64,000 nt of DNA from Serratia symbiotica (GCA_011754105.1 JAAKDF010000005.1:30471-94470); one strand, 5' to 3'. Counted from the first letter of the stretch, positions 1 through 13,383 are shown. Made by a program: numbers and translations. The notes: generated by a model not told the origin, from the sequence alone.

Positions 1-18
1 CTTTCGGGGTTATAGGGG

Positions 19-900
19 TTATTTTTTACTAATTGATTCGAATTTTTCATGCTCCCGGCGCAGATCGTAATAGCGTAAGTCTTCGATACCCAGAGCATTC
101 CTTACATGTTGAAAACACGCCGTTACGGAACGGGAGTTGTAGGGGAAAATTAACTCGCTTGTTTTAGGCGGTTGTTGCACTATGTTCCAAGCATAGCTGA
201 GAAGTAGTACCAACATATGGTTACCTAATTTCCCCGCGGATATTTTCAGTCTCTGACCAGTACGGCACTTTGTTTTTCGTCCACGTCCTCCCAACAGATT
301 TACACACTTCGCCCACCCTCATGCAACTGAGGATTGAAAAGTTCAGAATATCAACGAAGGAGATTTTTGCTAAGACGTGATCGCTTCTGACCTCAAGCCC
401 TGTGCCAGTAACCTATCCAACTCGTCGCTAGCCGTGCGGCGCCTGTAGCGTTTAGATTTCCTATCTGGAGCAATAGCGGTCTTGCATCGGTTGCAGGGTT
501 GCTTATGTAGTCGATACCGTAGACAGATTTTGCAGACGCTAGAACGGAAGAGAGATAACTTACATCGTGGTTAATAGTGGAAGGGCTAGCGACGTTTCTC
601 TTGCTGCAGTGGTTCAATAACATGGCTGGTTGATAGGTATGTAAGGGGAATTTTCGGATATGTTGCAGTCCAGCAACATATCCAGTAAATAACTTTTGGT
701 GCGTCCTGCTTTGCCATAGAGTTTAGGATCGTTGATGTAGCGTTTTAGCAGGTCACCAACTTTCATTTTGTTTAAGTAGTTAGGGTTACGTATCCCTGAC
801 TGCTCGAGTTTAATTGCACGTTTAGAACCCCATGTTTTTGCATGGGGTTGCTTTGTAAAGATTTTACTTTCGTTATAGAATCTTTTATCGTCTTTCTTGA
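19..900 (-). pseudogene. Tyrosine recombinase/phage-type integrase, degraded
   Basis: Minus-strand ORFs 19..294 (NSRSVTACFQHVRNALGIEDLRYYDLRRE, integrase catalytic-domain-like) and 393..623 (STINHDVSYLSSVLASAKSVYGIDYISNP, core-binding-like) lie in different frames with stops between. Confidence 0.7.
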
Positions 901-1069
901 TGCTAATGGAGCATCGGTATCAAACCATGCCATCTGCTTTCGCTATTGTGTACTATGGTATAGTACGCAATTTTAACTATGTCCCATGTCAGATTTAAGC
1001 ACTGAAGACACCAGGTCTAGGTTGTACTCAGTGGTGTCATTATAAAAAAATACGACATAAAGATAAAAA

Positions 1070-2098
1070 ATGCACGAAAACAAAGGAACCCCTAACTCTC
1101 ACCAGATCAGCGAAAATATTGGTGTAGCGCCGAAATACAGCCCTTCACGATTTTCAATTGCCCCGATGCTTGATTGGACTGATCGTCATTGCCGTTACTT
1201 TCACCGTTTGCTGACCAAGGAAACGCTGCTTTATACCGAGATGGTAACTACTGGCGCGATTATCCACAGTAAGGGAGATTATCTATCCTACAATAAAGAA
1301 GAACATCCGGTGGCGTTGCAACTAGGTGGCAGCGATCCGGCTGCGCTGGCGCACTGCGCCAAGCTGGCAGAACAGCGCGGATATGATGAAATCAACCTCA
1401 ATGTCGGTTGCCCATCTGATCGGGTGCAGAATTGCATGTTCGGTGCCTGCTTGATGGCACAGGCGGCACGGGTTGCCGATGGCATCAAGGCGATGCGTGA
1501 CGTGGTGTCAATTCCAGTAACGGTCAAGACACGTATTGGCATCGACGATCAGGATAGCTACGAATTTCTGTGTGACTTCATCACCACCGTTGCTGGCCGT
1601 GGTGAATGCGCTATGTTCACCCTCCATTCGCGCAAGGCTTGGCTATATGGCCTCAGTCCGAAAGAAAACCGCGAAGTTCCGCCGCTAGACTATCCACGGG
1701 TGTATCAACTAAAGCGAGACTTCCCAGCGTTGACCATCGCCATCAATGGCGGCGTAAAGACGCTGGAAGAGGCACAGCAGCACCTACAGCATTTGGATGG
1801 TGTTATGATGGGTCGCGAAGCCTACCAGAACCCCCGTATTTTGGCGTGGGTTGACAACGAGCTATTTGGCGTTCATGGTGCAGTCAAGGACAGCGTGGCG
1901 ATCATTGAATTGTTGTACCCATACATTGAGCGTGAGCTATCTAATGGTACTTATCTGGGCCATATTACCCGCCATATTCTTGGCCTGTTTCAGGGGGTGC
2001 CAGGCGCACGGCAGTGGCGTCGCCACCTGAGCGAAAACGCCCATAAGCCGGGAGCTGATATTCAAGTGGTAGAACAAGCGCTGGATTGGGTGCGCTAA
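1070..2098 (+). CDS. dusA: tRNA-dihydrouridine synthase A
   Basis: Full-length [58 protein letters not shown] motifs. Confidence 0.96.
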   Translation: MHENKGTPNSHQISENIGVAPKYSPSRFSIAPMLDWTDRHCRYFHRLLTKETLLYTEMVTTGAIIHSKGDYLSYNKEEHPVALQLGGSDPAALAHCAKLAEQRGYDEINLNVGCPSDRVQNCMFGACLMAQAARVADGIKAMRDVVSIPVTVKTRIGIDDQDSYEFLCDFITTVAGRGECAMFTLHSRKAWLYGLSPKENREVPPLDYPRVYQLKRDFPALTIAINGGVKTLEEAQQHLQHLDGVMMGREAYQNPRILAWVDNELFGVHGAVKDSVAIIELLYPYIERELSNGTYLGHITRHILGLFQGVPGARQWRRHLSENAHKPGADIQVVEQALDWVR

Positions 2099-2257
2099 CC
2101 GCGCAATAAAATGGCGTAATGTTCTCGATCTGCACTTCACGTCTGCCGTACGTAGTGAAATAAAATTAACCTATTGCAATACTTTCGAGTCACTGGTGGT
2201 GGAGAACGCTATGTACTTTGCCATCCCACTATCTGGTTTTATCCCCGTCATATTTAA

Positions 2258-2455
2258 GTTGCCTCTACGTTAGTTTTCCTCACTCACCGGAGTCACATTA
2301 ATGATGTAAGCTCATATGGGTTAATGAACCTTATTCCTGAGGTTTAGCCTGAGGTTCAGCATGCGGCTCAGCGCAAGCGCTGTTCAAATCGATTCCCGAT
2401 CAATGTGTCGCTGCGTTGCTGCCTTCCTATAACTGGAATTATTCAGAGTATAGCT
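2258..2455. repeat. Dispersed intergenic repeat, copy 1
   Basis: Aligns by eye with 21102..21277 (gttgcctNtacgttag..., ...ttcccgatc..tgtcgctgcgttg..., ...aacttgaattatt.ggttatag). Confidence 0.65.
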
Positions 2456-2586
2456 GGCTTTGTTGAATAAATTGGATTTGGAATAATAAAGAATCCCCTA
2501 AATGGGCATCTTGCAGACAACGCGTAGAGTTTTTGACATACCGGCCAGCGTCATCTTGTTTAATGCACAGATCATGGACATAGCGC
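2456..2586 (-). mobile_element. IS903-like right-end fragment (inverted)
   Basis: Starts ggctttgttgaataaatt; then reverse complement of the transposase C-terminal end (catcttgtttaatgcacagatcatggacatag). Confidence 0.8.
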
Positions 2587-2853
2587 TCTACACTAGCGGA
2601 ACGCAACAGCTCCGCCGCAGTGAGCATCGACGTACGCAAAATGCCGGAATTACCGGAGGTATTCTAATACGCCATGACTTAACTGCCGAACAGTCTCTCA
2701 CCACAGCTACTGTTCCTCTAAAATTTCGGGTCCAAGCTGCAATAGAGAAAGTTCGAACTACGGGAAATCTAGTTATCAGCCTTACGTAATGCGGAAAACA
2801 GATTGGTTCCAGTTTGCCAATCAAGCAATATTACCCTCTTTTTACCTTCAACA

Positions 2854-3839
2854 GGACTTTGTTAAAATCTAACATTTAGCCGGCACTTAGATGACTCTCC
2901 TTCTGTCAAAATAGCGACATTAGCTTGGCTAAGCAAAAGGTTAAGATCACCAACTGGTTGGCTTACAATAACGCCCTTATAACACTCGGGGTTCACTCAC
3001 TTTCTGGGTGGATGAAACGGCACTTCACGCCCGGTACTGCGAAGCAAAACCTTCATTCCAATGTGGCAATGACCTGCGTATTGATGCTAAAACGGATTTT
3101 CGGCCTGACACTTCGCACCCTCCATGGCTTCGTCGACTCCATTGTTATACTGATGAAAGTGCCGTTGAATTGCCAGAACTACACCTGCATCAGTAAGCTG
3201 GCGTAATCCGTCAATGTCCCGGTTAAAACCCCAATGCTGGGCAAAATTGCGCACCTGGTTTTAAAACACGGTCAGGAAAACAGCGGCTCTGGAGAAAACT
3301 ACATTTAGCCGTAGATACAGAGACACATGAGGTCATCTATGCTGACCTTTCCTTAAGCAAGGTCACCGATAAGTAAGCCTTCCCAGGTGTCATCCGCCAG
3401 ACGGTACCGTAAAATCAAAGTAGCCTCGGCGGATGGGGCTTACGATAGGCAAGTAAGTCATGATGAGTTAAGGCGCAAGAAGATAAAGACATTAATTCCA
3501 CCCAGAAGCGGAGCCAGTTATTGGTCGGCAGACTATGCAGACCTAAATCAAGCGGTAGCGAACCAGCGCCTTACCGTAGACAACACTCGGAGAAAAATTA
3601 TAACAGGCTACCACCGATGTTCGATAGCTGAAACAGCGATATACAGAGTTAAAACAGCTATTTAGTGGTTACCTTGTCCGCTGCGAGATTATGATGAGTA
3701 AGTTGCAGAGGCTATGTCCATGATCTGTGCATTAAACAAGATGACGCTCGCCGGTATGCCAGAAACTGTACTCGTTATCTGCAAGATGCCCATTTAGGGG
3801 ACTCTTTATTATTCCAAATCCAATTTATTCAACAAAGCC
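2854..3839 (+). mobile_element. IS5-family (IS903 group) copy A, transposase degraded
   Basis: Left end with ccttctgtcaaaatagcgacat; ...AKQKVKITNW..., SADGAYD, AETAIYRVKT; right end ccaatttattcaacaaagcc; frameshifts; lacks the DSTGLK segment. Confidence 0.9.
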
Positions 3840-4028
3840 AGTAAAAAAAGCAAATTCAGAAGAACGTAACTTCACGAAAAATCTGCCCCCAATCTTTAGT
3901 GATGAATCGCTGGCTTGCAAAAATCTTGCAATAAATTTAATTTCTGTGTTCGATGCTTATTATTCTCTGAACAAAAATGAATTCATAGGCAATAACTATC
4001 CATACTTGGCGTCTGCAACCTCAACTGA

Positions 4029-5072
<1,044 letters not shown>

Positions 5073-5394
5073 CCTGAGCTTTATCTAAACGGCTAAAGCT
5101 TGCAGGACAAAGGGGGAATTTACCTCCAAGGAGATCCACGCCTCGGCTAACCCGTAGTCTAACGCTACCAAGCCGGAAAAAGCGACAGGTGGCAGCGGGA
5201 TTTTGCCGCACCGGATGTTGGATAACAGAATTTCTTGCCTAAAAGCCGTCTCAGCGTGGCTGAGACAATTTATACAGCAAATTTTTACCACTTGATTATT
5301 GTCGGTCTGCTAGAAGACGGGGTAACATTAGCTTTTATTGGTAAGCCTCAAATTGAGGAAACCTCTTTTTTAAGAGTATACAACCTTGTTTGTT

Positions 5395-6272
5395 ACTAAC
5401 AAGGTGCCAGCAGTCAAACAAAGTGCCAGCAGTCAAACCTGGCTGCTGGCTGACTTGCTTCATTCCCTTATCATCGCGCATTACCCACGTGAAAAATTGC
5501 TCCAGTCCTTTGTCTGGCATAGCCACCACATTGGCACTTCGCGAGCTGCTAAGCTAGCTACGGGAGCGCGTTGGTTTCATCTGCGCCTAAGTGATCCGCC
5601 AACGCATACGCCAGCATGTGCTGGACAAATTGCAACAGCTTGTCCCAGCCTGGATCCATAATAAGCCAGCAGGAAGTTGGGCTAGTATCATTGGCTAGCA
5701 GATTGAAGATATGCAGGATTATTATTACCGTTATTTGCCGCAAATAACTCTGGCCGTGTTTATTAAGCTGCTGATCTTGCTCACAGTCTTCCTGATCAAC
5801 TTGGCAGCCGGTGCTATTCTGCTGACCACTGCACCGATGATCCCGCTGTTTATGGTGTTAGTCGGTATGGGTGGCTTTGGCACGTCTAAGCGGCAATTCC
5901 CTTGACCGCCTGCGTGTTCTAGACAGCCGGCGCATGTTTAATAGAGCAACTTCGGAAACGGCGCAGATCGCCAAGTTGTCGGAAGACTTCTGTAGCCGCA
6001 CCATGGAGGTGCTAAGCTTGGCATTCCTGCCCTCAGCAGTGCTGGAATTATTCGGGTCGCTCTTCATTGCGGTACTGGTGGTTAATTTTGGTTTCGCCAA
6101 CCTTGTTGGAGAGCTTAACTTTGGTAGCTACGTCCTTGGCGTCACGCTATTTTCAGGTTTTCTTGTGTTGATCCTAGCACCATATTTTTCCAACCGCTAC
6201 GCGATCTAGGTACCTTCTACCACGCCAAAACGCAAGCGGTCGGCTCAGCGGAGGCGTTCGAAACCTTTTTAG
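5395..6272 (+). pseudogene. cydD: Heme/cysteine exporter CydD, degraded
   Basis: QTWLLADLLHSLIIAHYPRE; MQDYYYRYLPQITLAVFIKLLI; LALARLSGNSLDRLRVLDSRRMF in several frames. Confidence 0.85.
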
Positions 6273-6277
6273 TTACG

Positions 6278-6545
6278 CACATTCGGTAGAAGTCTGGCAG
6301 CAGGGCTAACTTGTCGGCGGTATGTACTGCTTGGCACAGGGCGGACTGTTCTGCGGTAAGTCAATGTTTAGCCATGTTAACAGTGCCTACAAGTATGTCC
6401 TGATAGCTATTTATCGGCATTTTGCTGCTTATAGCGGAGAATTAATTGACTGTCAGGTGCTTAACGCTCACACTGCTCATCTCGGAGTAAGCAAGATGAA
6501 ATTCCTTAGCGACAGGATACTGACTACCGCAAATAGTACCTAAAC
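6278..6545 (+). pseudogene. aat: Leucyl/phenylalanyl-tRNA-protein transferase fragment
   Basis: [35 protein letters not shown]...[17 protein letters not shown] resembles the Aat C-terminal half. Confidence 0.8.
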
Positions 6546-6685
6546 AACACAGTATACTGTGTCTCTCTCCAATAAGCTAATTTGCGTAAAAAGTGCAATG
6601 TCTACCAACACTCCTTTACATAAAGGAGGTTTTTCGGCATTATTTTGCCGATTAAAAATTAAGGTTGTTAGACCTAGAGGATTAG

Positions 6686-6904
<219 letters not shown>

Positions 6905-7048
6905 TCGGCACATCGGTCAGCCAGGCACTGGCTACATTGAGTATGTGCCACCTACTATACCCCATAGTAATGCTCAGCATCGCGTTTTAGAGGCGCAAGT
7001 AAAGTAAAATAGAGAGGCTATCTCATTTTATTTACGAATTTTCACCCA

Positions 7049-7086
7049 TAAAGAAGAAGCGATGCCACGGCATCGCTTCTTCTTTA
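7049..7086. terminator. Perfect hairpin between infA and clpA
   Basis: taaagaagaagcgatgcc-ac-ggcatcgcttcttcttta, 18-bp arms. Confidence 0.65.
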
Positions 7087-7106
7087 CTAGCGCCATAGCT
7101 TTGAAT

Positions 7107-9215
7107 CTATTCCATTAGGCTCCTAGTGCATCGCTCCCCCATCAGCCGGCTTACGCATAGACTCGCTGAGGAAGTGAGAGGAAATGATAGGTCAGTTTTT
7201 TTGTCTTTATCCAGCTTGACTTTCACTAAAAACCCGTTCATCAGTGAACCACACAGCAGTTCGTTGGCTATCGGTTTCTTAAGGTTTTCTTGCATAACAC
7301 GTGCCATCTGGTAAGCGCCCATCGCACGGTCATATTATGTCATAGATAGCCAATCTCGCTCTTCACCGCTGACTTCTAGCGAGACGCCCTTTGCATCTAA
7401 CTGTGCCTGCAGTTCAACGATGAACTTGTCAACCACATGGTGGATCACCTCGTAATGACAAATGGTTAAACCAGATGATGTTGTCCAGACGATTGCGGAA
7501 TTCAGGTATAAACACTTTCTTGATCTCTTCCATCGCATCGGTTCTATGATCCTGCTGCACCAGACCAATCTATTTGCGTTCTATTTCGCGTACCCCGGAG
7601 CGTTAGTCGTCATTACTAAGATTACATTGCGGAAGTCTACCTTGCGGCCGTTGTTGTTGGTTAGCGTGCTATTATCCATCACTTGCAGCAGCAAGTTGAA
7701 CACTTCTAGGTGCGCCTTCTCGCTTGCATCTAGCAGGACTACCGTGTGCGGATGCTTAAGTAAGTACCGCATTAGTTATCAAACAACCTTGATCATAACC
7801 GACATAGCCCGGAGGTGCGCCGATCAGGCGGCTGACGGTATGACGCTCCGTATATTCTGACGTATCAAAACGCAGTAGCTGGATGTCCATCGCTATTGGC
7901 CAGTTACATCGTGACCTCGGTTTTTCCGACCGCAGTCGACCCAGCGAACAGGAACGACCCCACCGGATGGCGATCATGGCCTAGGCCAGCGCGGCTCATT
8001 TTAATCGCTTAAGTCAAGGCTTCTATCGCCTAATCTAGCAAATACCGATCATTGATGTATTGCACCGAGAATTCCACCGCAGCGCGGATCGGATCGCCTT
8101 GGCGGTGTAACACACATCGTGGCGCGCCTCATATTGGGTTTTCAGCCAGTTGATGACCTCAATAGTCTTTTCTAGAGTTGGCTTATTAATATCAATTTTC
8201 TGGAAGCGGCGTGCTAGCGCACAGTCTTTTTTAAAAATATTGCTGAACTCCTGATAGGTAGTTGAACCGAATATCCGGATCTTGCTGCTAGACAGCAGAG
8301 GCTTAATCAGGTTTGCAGCATCTACCTGACCATCGGAAGCTGCACCAGTAACGATAATGGTATAAATTTCGTCGATAAACAGGAGGGTGTTCTGATCCTG
8401 TTCCAGTTGTTTTAGCAGCGCCTTGAAGCGTTTCTCGAATTCACCACGGTATTTAGTCCCAGACAGCAGCAAACCTATGTCCAGCGAGGTGCATTATGCA
8501 GTCCTCCATCACTTCCGGCACATCGCCCTGCGCGATACGTAAAGCCAGCTCTTCAGCGATATCGGTTTTTCCTACGCCGGATTTACCCACCAACAGTGGA
8601 TTATTTTTACGACGGTGGCATAATACATTAATCGTGCGTTCTAGTTTAGAGTTACGACAAATCAGAGGATCAATACCGCCTAAGCTAGCCAACTGGTTGA
8701 GAGTGGTAGTTAAGTTTTCCATACGGTTTTCCCCTCGAGGCTGCACTTCATTCACCGGGTTTTCCGCATGTGGTGCTTTGCTTAGCTCGTCTTTGCGCAT
8801 GCCATGTAAAAAAATTCACGATATCAAGACGGCTTACATCATGTTTGCGTAACAGATAAGCCACCTGCGACTCCTGCTCGCTGAAAATCGCCACCAGCAC
8901 GTTGGCACCGGAATATTCGCGGCGACCGGAAGATTGCACATGGAAAACCGCATGCTGCAACAAGCGCTGGAAGCTGAGCGTTGGGTGAGTGTCGCGCTCT
9001 TCTTAGCTAGGGCAGCTTAGGCGTAGTTTGTTCGATGAAGGATCCCAGTTTATGTCGCAACGCGGCCAAATCCACCGTACATGCATCAAGCTCTTCCCGC
9101 GCGGAAGGATTGCTAAGTAGTGCCAATAACAGGTACTCTACAGTCATAAACTCGTGTCTGTGCTCACGCGATCTGGCGAAAGCTATGTTGAGACTAAGTT
9201 CTATTTCTTAATTAA
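7107..9215 (-). pseudogene. clpA: ATP-dependent Clp protease ATPase subunit ClpA, degraded
   Basis: Fragments: GTKYRGEFEKRFKALLKQLEQ, LLVGKSGVGKTDIAEELALRIAQGDVPEVM, FSEQESQVAYLLRKHDVSRLDIVNFF, VVLLDASEKAHLEVFNLLLQVMD; multiple frameshifts and stops. Confidence 0.93.
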
Positions 9216-9245
9216 GCACAAGCAGATCCCTAATAAATCGCCTTA

Positions 9246-9397
9246 ATCAGGCTTTTCCCAGCGTACAAAGTAACGGGTACTCGTTTCCACTTGCGTAGCA
9301 ATTCATATGAACGACTTTAGTCTTCGCCACTTCGGCAGTAAAACATCGATAATCGCCTTGCTTTGATAGTGAACCCTAAGCATCAGTTGCATTGCGC
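9246..9397 (-). pseudogene. clpS: ClpS adaptor C-terminal fragment, truncated by IS copy B
   Basis: Reverse translation [16 protein letters not shown] / [31 protein letters not shown] with a frameshift. Confidence 0.75.
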
Positions 9398-10412
9398 GGC
9401 GTTATTGAATAAATCTAACATTTTTTCGGCAAGAGGATCAGATCACTCTCCTTCTATCAAAATAGCGACATTCTGTGGCCAAGCAAAAGTTCAAGATCAC
9501 CAACTAGAAGGCTTACAACAACGCCATTTTTAATCAGGGTTCACCCATTTTATGGGTGAATGAAACGGCACTTCACGCCTAGTACTGCGAGGAAAAACCT
9601 TCTCTGCGTGGTTGCCCACAAGATTATTCTAATATGGCATGGCAATGACCAGCGTATTGATGTTAAAACGGATTTTCGGCCTAAAACTTCGCGCCCTCCA
9701 GGGCTTCGTCGACTCCATTTTCACACTGATAAAAGTGCCGTTGAACTGACTGGACTACACCTGCATCAGTAAGCGGGCTCAGTCCATCAATGTCCCGTTT
9801 AAGACCCCAACGCCGGGTGAAATTGCGCACCTTGCTACAAAACACGGTCAGGAAAAACAGCGGCTCTGGCTTAAACTTCATTTAGCCTTAGATACAGAAA
9901 CACATGAGGTTATCTGTGCTGACCTTTCCTTGAGCAATGTCACCGATAATGAAGCCTTCCCAGGTCTTATCCACCAGCAGTACCGTAAAATCAAAGTCGC
10001 CTCGGCGGATAGGGCTTTCGATAGGCGAGTGAGTCATGATGAGTTAAGGCGCAAGAAGATAAGGGCGTTAATACCGCCCAGAAGCGGAGCCCGTTATTGG
10101 TCGGCAGACTATGCAGTATGAAATCAAGCAGTGGTAAATCAGCGCACTTACCGGAGACAAAACACGGAGGAAACAGTATGACATGCTACCACCGACGTAT
10201 AGCCGAAACAGCGATGTACAGAGAAAAACAGCTATTTGGTAGTCACCTTTCGCTGCGAGATGATTATAATGAGCAAGTTGCAGAGGCTTTGGTCATGATC
10301 TGTGCATTAAACAAGATGACGCTCACCGGTATGCCAGAAAGTGTACATGGTGCTTGAAAGATGCACATTTAGGGGAATCTTTTATTCCAAATCCAATTTA
10401 TTCCATAACTCC
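9398..10412 (+). mobile_element. IS5-family (IS903 group) copy B
   Basis: ggcgttattgaataaatc left end; KRRKIRALIPPRSGARYWSADYA, AETAMYREKQLF; degraded right end; lacks the DSTGLK segment. Confidence 0.9.
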
Positions 10413-10427
10413 ACTATTCACCTGAAG

Positions 10428-10457
10428 TCACCTGAAGTCACCTGAAGAAAAAATAAT
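10428..10457. repeat. Short tandem repeat (tcacctgaag)x3
   Basis: tcacctgaagtcacctgaagtcacctgaag. Confidence 0.85.
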
Positions 10458-10717
10458 CAGTACAAGGGGGCAGTAGTAATGCTGCTCCCCTATTATATCG
10501 AAAGGGATTAACGGTTATCGATTCAACGAATCAATATTGTGCGTAAACAGCCTGATTGGATCGCAAATTTTAGCGGTAGTGATGCTCTTCACCTCACTTT
10601 CTATCCAGCCATCAAGTAAAAGTGTTTTTAGTCGTTCGCCGAGTTGAGCCTATTTAGTGCTTTCAGCAGCTCGCCGCCTTGGGTTTTTGTTACGCTGTAG
10701 CTGCGCTCCAGCGGCGC

Positions 10718-10777
10718 CAGCAGGAGTACCGCTTACAGCTGGCGATTCAGCGCCTGCTGTAAGCGGTACTCCTGCTG
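10718..10777. repeat. Perfect inverted repeat, 22-bp arms, inside xseA pseudogene
   Basis: cagcaggagtaccgcttacagc ... gctgtaagcggtactcctgctg; 16-nt spacer, itself partly self-complementary. Confidence 0.95.
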
Positions 10778-10898
10778 TTACACATGCTGTTGATAGCGTT
10801 GAATGCGGTTCTACGGCTTTATCTGCGCCAACCGTTTCTGGACGTGTTTGTTTTGCGGCGAGGACAGGAGCAACTGATTTTGCGTGCCCTCTTCTAGA

Positions 10899-10931
10899 CG
10901 GCGTCAACAGCAGAGACTGCTGTTGACGCCG
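10899..10931. repeat. Perfect inverted repeat, 15-bp arms, inside xseA pseudogene
   Basis: cggcgtcaacagcag-aga-ctgctgttgacgccg. Confidence 0.95.
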
Positions 10932-11919
10932 GACCAGATAGTATAATCCATCGCCATTTCCAACCGTTGTTGCTGCGACCGCAACTGACGCACTAGCTCA
11001 AGCTGATTGCGGATGACCAGTTCAGCGTCAGGGGAAGGGGTTGGCGCACGCCGATCAGGATCTGGCTGGCGAATATCGCATGTGCTATGCTTTCATCATT
11101 TAAACTCGACAGATCTTCCAGCTAACCTCCACCCCGGCCAGCGATCAGCACATCACATTTATCACGGCGGTTGGCGGTTTCAATGGCGCGCACGATCTGC
11201 ATTGGCGCATCCTTGCCATGCAATGAGGGGGGGGTAAATAATGATCGACAGTGAAGGATCACACCTTTGCAGCACCTGCAAGATATAATGCAATCCCTCG
11301 TAGCTGGCGGAGGTGATCACCACAACGCATTTGGCTGGGCTATGCAGCGGCTGTTTAAACTGTGGATCGAATAAACCTTCGTCGCTTAGGCACTTACTTT
11401 AGTTGATCGAACTTCTGTTGTAATAGGACGTTGCCGACAGTCCGATACTTATCGGCGATCAGTTGATAATCGCCACGCGGTTCGTATAGGGTGATGCTGG
11501 CGCGCACCAGAACTTGCTATCCGTTCTGCGGATGGAAGGTGTTACTTCGGTTGCTATTGCGGAACATCGCACAGCGCACCTGCGCGAGTTAGTCTTTCAA
11601 GATGAAATACTAGTGGCCGGATGCTAGCTGGGAAAAGTTAGAGATTTCGGCAGAGATCCCTATCTGCCCCATTTGCATTTCCAGCAGTTATCAAGCATCT
11701 TGATTTAAGCGGCTTATAGTAAAAATGGACGGTGTGAGATCTTAGCGACATATGATCCAAATCAAATATTAAAATAAGCACTCAATTGTCTTATTTCATG
11801 GTTAAAATAGGTAATCAATGGTTTTTGCAAGAAAGTGCTGGAGGCAAACGATTACGCTCTGTATAATATCACGGCAATATTTTATCCCTTTCACAGCCCA
11901 CCATGGTGAGATATTGCCC

Positions 11920-13383
11920 ATGCTACGTATTATTAAAGAAGCGTTAACGTTTGACGATGTACTCCTGATTCCTGCCCATTCAACCGTTCTGCCTAACACC
12001 GCAGAACTCGGCACGCAGCTTACTAAAAATATCCGCCTGAATATCCCTATGTTGTCCGCCGCCATGGATACCGTAACCGAATCTAGCCTGGCTATCGCGC
12101 TGGCGCAGGAAGGTGGTCTTGGTTTTGTTCACAAAAACATGTCTATAGAACGCCAGGCTGAAGAAGTCAGCCGGGTGAAGAAACATGAAAGCGGTGTAGT
12201 AACCGATCCACAGACCGTCATCCCAGCAACCACCTTACAAGAAGTTAAAAAGCTCACTGCTCGCAACGGATTTGCTGGCTACCCGGTTGTTACAGAAGAC
12301 AATGATTTAGTGGGGATCATTACTGGGCGCGACGTACGCTTCGTTACCGATATGAACCAGCCAGTCACCGCAGTTATGACGCCGAAAGCACGGCTGGTAA
12401 CAGTGAAAGAAGGTGAAGCGCGCGAAATCGTGCTACAAAAAATGCACGAAAAACGCGTTGAAAAAGCGCTGGTAGTGGATGATAGCTTCCACCTGCTGGG
12501 CATGATCACCGTTAAAGACTTTCAGAAAGCAGAACGCAAGCCCAACGCCTGTAAAGACAAGCATGGTCGGTTACGTGTAGGTGCAGCTGTTAGTGCGGGG
12601 GCCGGTAACGACCAGCGCGTTGATGCGCTGGTTGCAGCAGGTGTTGACGTGCTGCTGATCGACTCCTCACACGGGCACTCCGCAGGTGTACTGCAACGTA
12701 TTCGAGAAACCCGTGCAAAATACCCCGACTTGCCGATCGTCGGTGGCAACGTTGGCACCTACGTTGGTGCCAAAGCCTTAGCTGAGGCGGGGGTGAGCGC
12801 GGTTAAAGTGGGCATTGGCCCTGGTTCTATCTGCACTACCCGTATTGTCACTGGTGTAGGCGTACCACAGATCACGGCCATTGCTGATGCGGTTGACGCG
12901 CTGGAAGGCACCGGTATCCCAGTTATCGCCGATGGTGGCATCCGTTTCTCTGGAGACATCGCCAAGGCTATCGCGGCGGGTGCCTCCTGCGTGATGGTTG
13001 GCTCCATGATGGCAGGTACCGAAGAATCACCTGGTGAAATAGAGCTGTACCAGGGACGTTCGTTCAAGTCCTATCGTGGCATGGGGTCGCTGGGTGCGAT
13101 GTCCAAAGGTTCTTCTGACCGTTACTTCCAAACCGATAACGCCGCCGACAAACTGGTGCCAGAAGGTATAGAAGGCCGTGTAGCCTATAAAGGCATGCTG
13201 AAAGCCATCGTTCATCAGCAGATGGGCGGGTTGCGCTCCTGCATGGGTCTGACTGGCTGTGCCACCATCGACGAACTGCGCACCAAGGCAGAATTTGTGC
13301 GCATTAGTAGCGCTGGTATTCAGGAAAGCCATGTACACGATGTGACTATCACCAAAGAGTCGCCGAACTACCGCATGAGTTGA
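11920..13383 (+). CDS. guaB: Inosine-5'-monophosphate dehydrogenase
   Basis: [25 protein letters not shown]..., CBS domains, [17 protein letters not shown]; start moved to 11920 from the ORF-track start. Confidence 0.97.
   Translation: MLRIIKEALTFDDVLLIPAHSTVLPNTAELGTQLTKNIRLNIPMLSAAMDTVTESSLAIALAQEGGLGFVHKNMSIERQAEEVSRVKKHESGVVTDPQTVIPATTLQEVKKLTARNGFAGYPVVTEDNDLVGIITGRDVRFVTDMNQPVTAVMTPKARLVTVKEGEAREIVLQKMHEKRVEKALVVDDSFHLLGMITVKDFQKAERKPNACKDKHGRLRVGAAVSAGAGNDQRVDALVAAGVDVLLIDSSHGHSAGVLQRIRETRAKYPDLPIVGGNVGTYVGAKALAEAGVSAVKVGIGPGSICTTRIVTGVGVPQITAIADAVDALEGTGIPVIADGGIRFSGDIAKAIAAGASCVMVGSMMAGTEESPGEIELYQGRSFKSYRGMGSLGAMSKGSSDRYFQTDNAADKLVPEGIEGRVAYKGMLKAIVHQQMGGLRSCMGLTGCATIDELRTKAEFVRISSAGIQESHVHDVTITKESPNYRMS

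Larger units (their letters stand above)
10640..11690 (-). pseudogene. xseA: Exodeoxyribonuclease VII large subunit, degraded
   Basis: Reverse translation [33 protein letters not shown]...; divergent from guaB as in other enterics. Confidence 0.8.

Noticed and set aside
2590-2850. mutM start (MPELPEV at about 2642)
   Set aside because: Only seven residues match before the frame breaks; insufficient to call.
6950-7100. tRNA-Ser gene expected near infA/clpA
   Set aside because: No cloverleaf or tRNA-Ser sequence seen between infA and clpA; only the hairpin is present.
10428-10457. Iteron-type origin or regulator site (tcacctgaag x3)
   Set aside because: Only three copies, next to a decayed IS end, no associated replication gene.
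10650-10926. ORFs 10650..10907 (-) and 10657..10926 (+) as small Ala/Pro-rich proteins
   Set aside because: Both run through the inverted repeat in the xseA remnant; similarity between strands is a palindrome effect.
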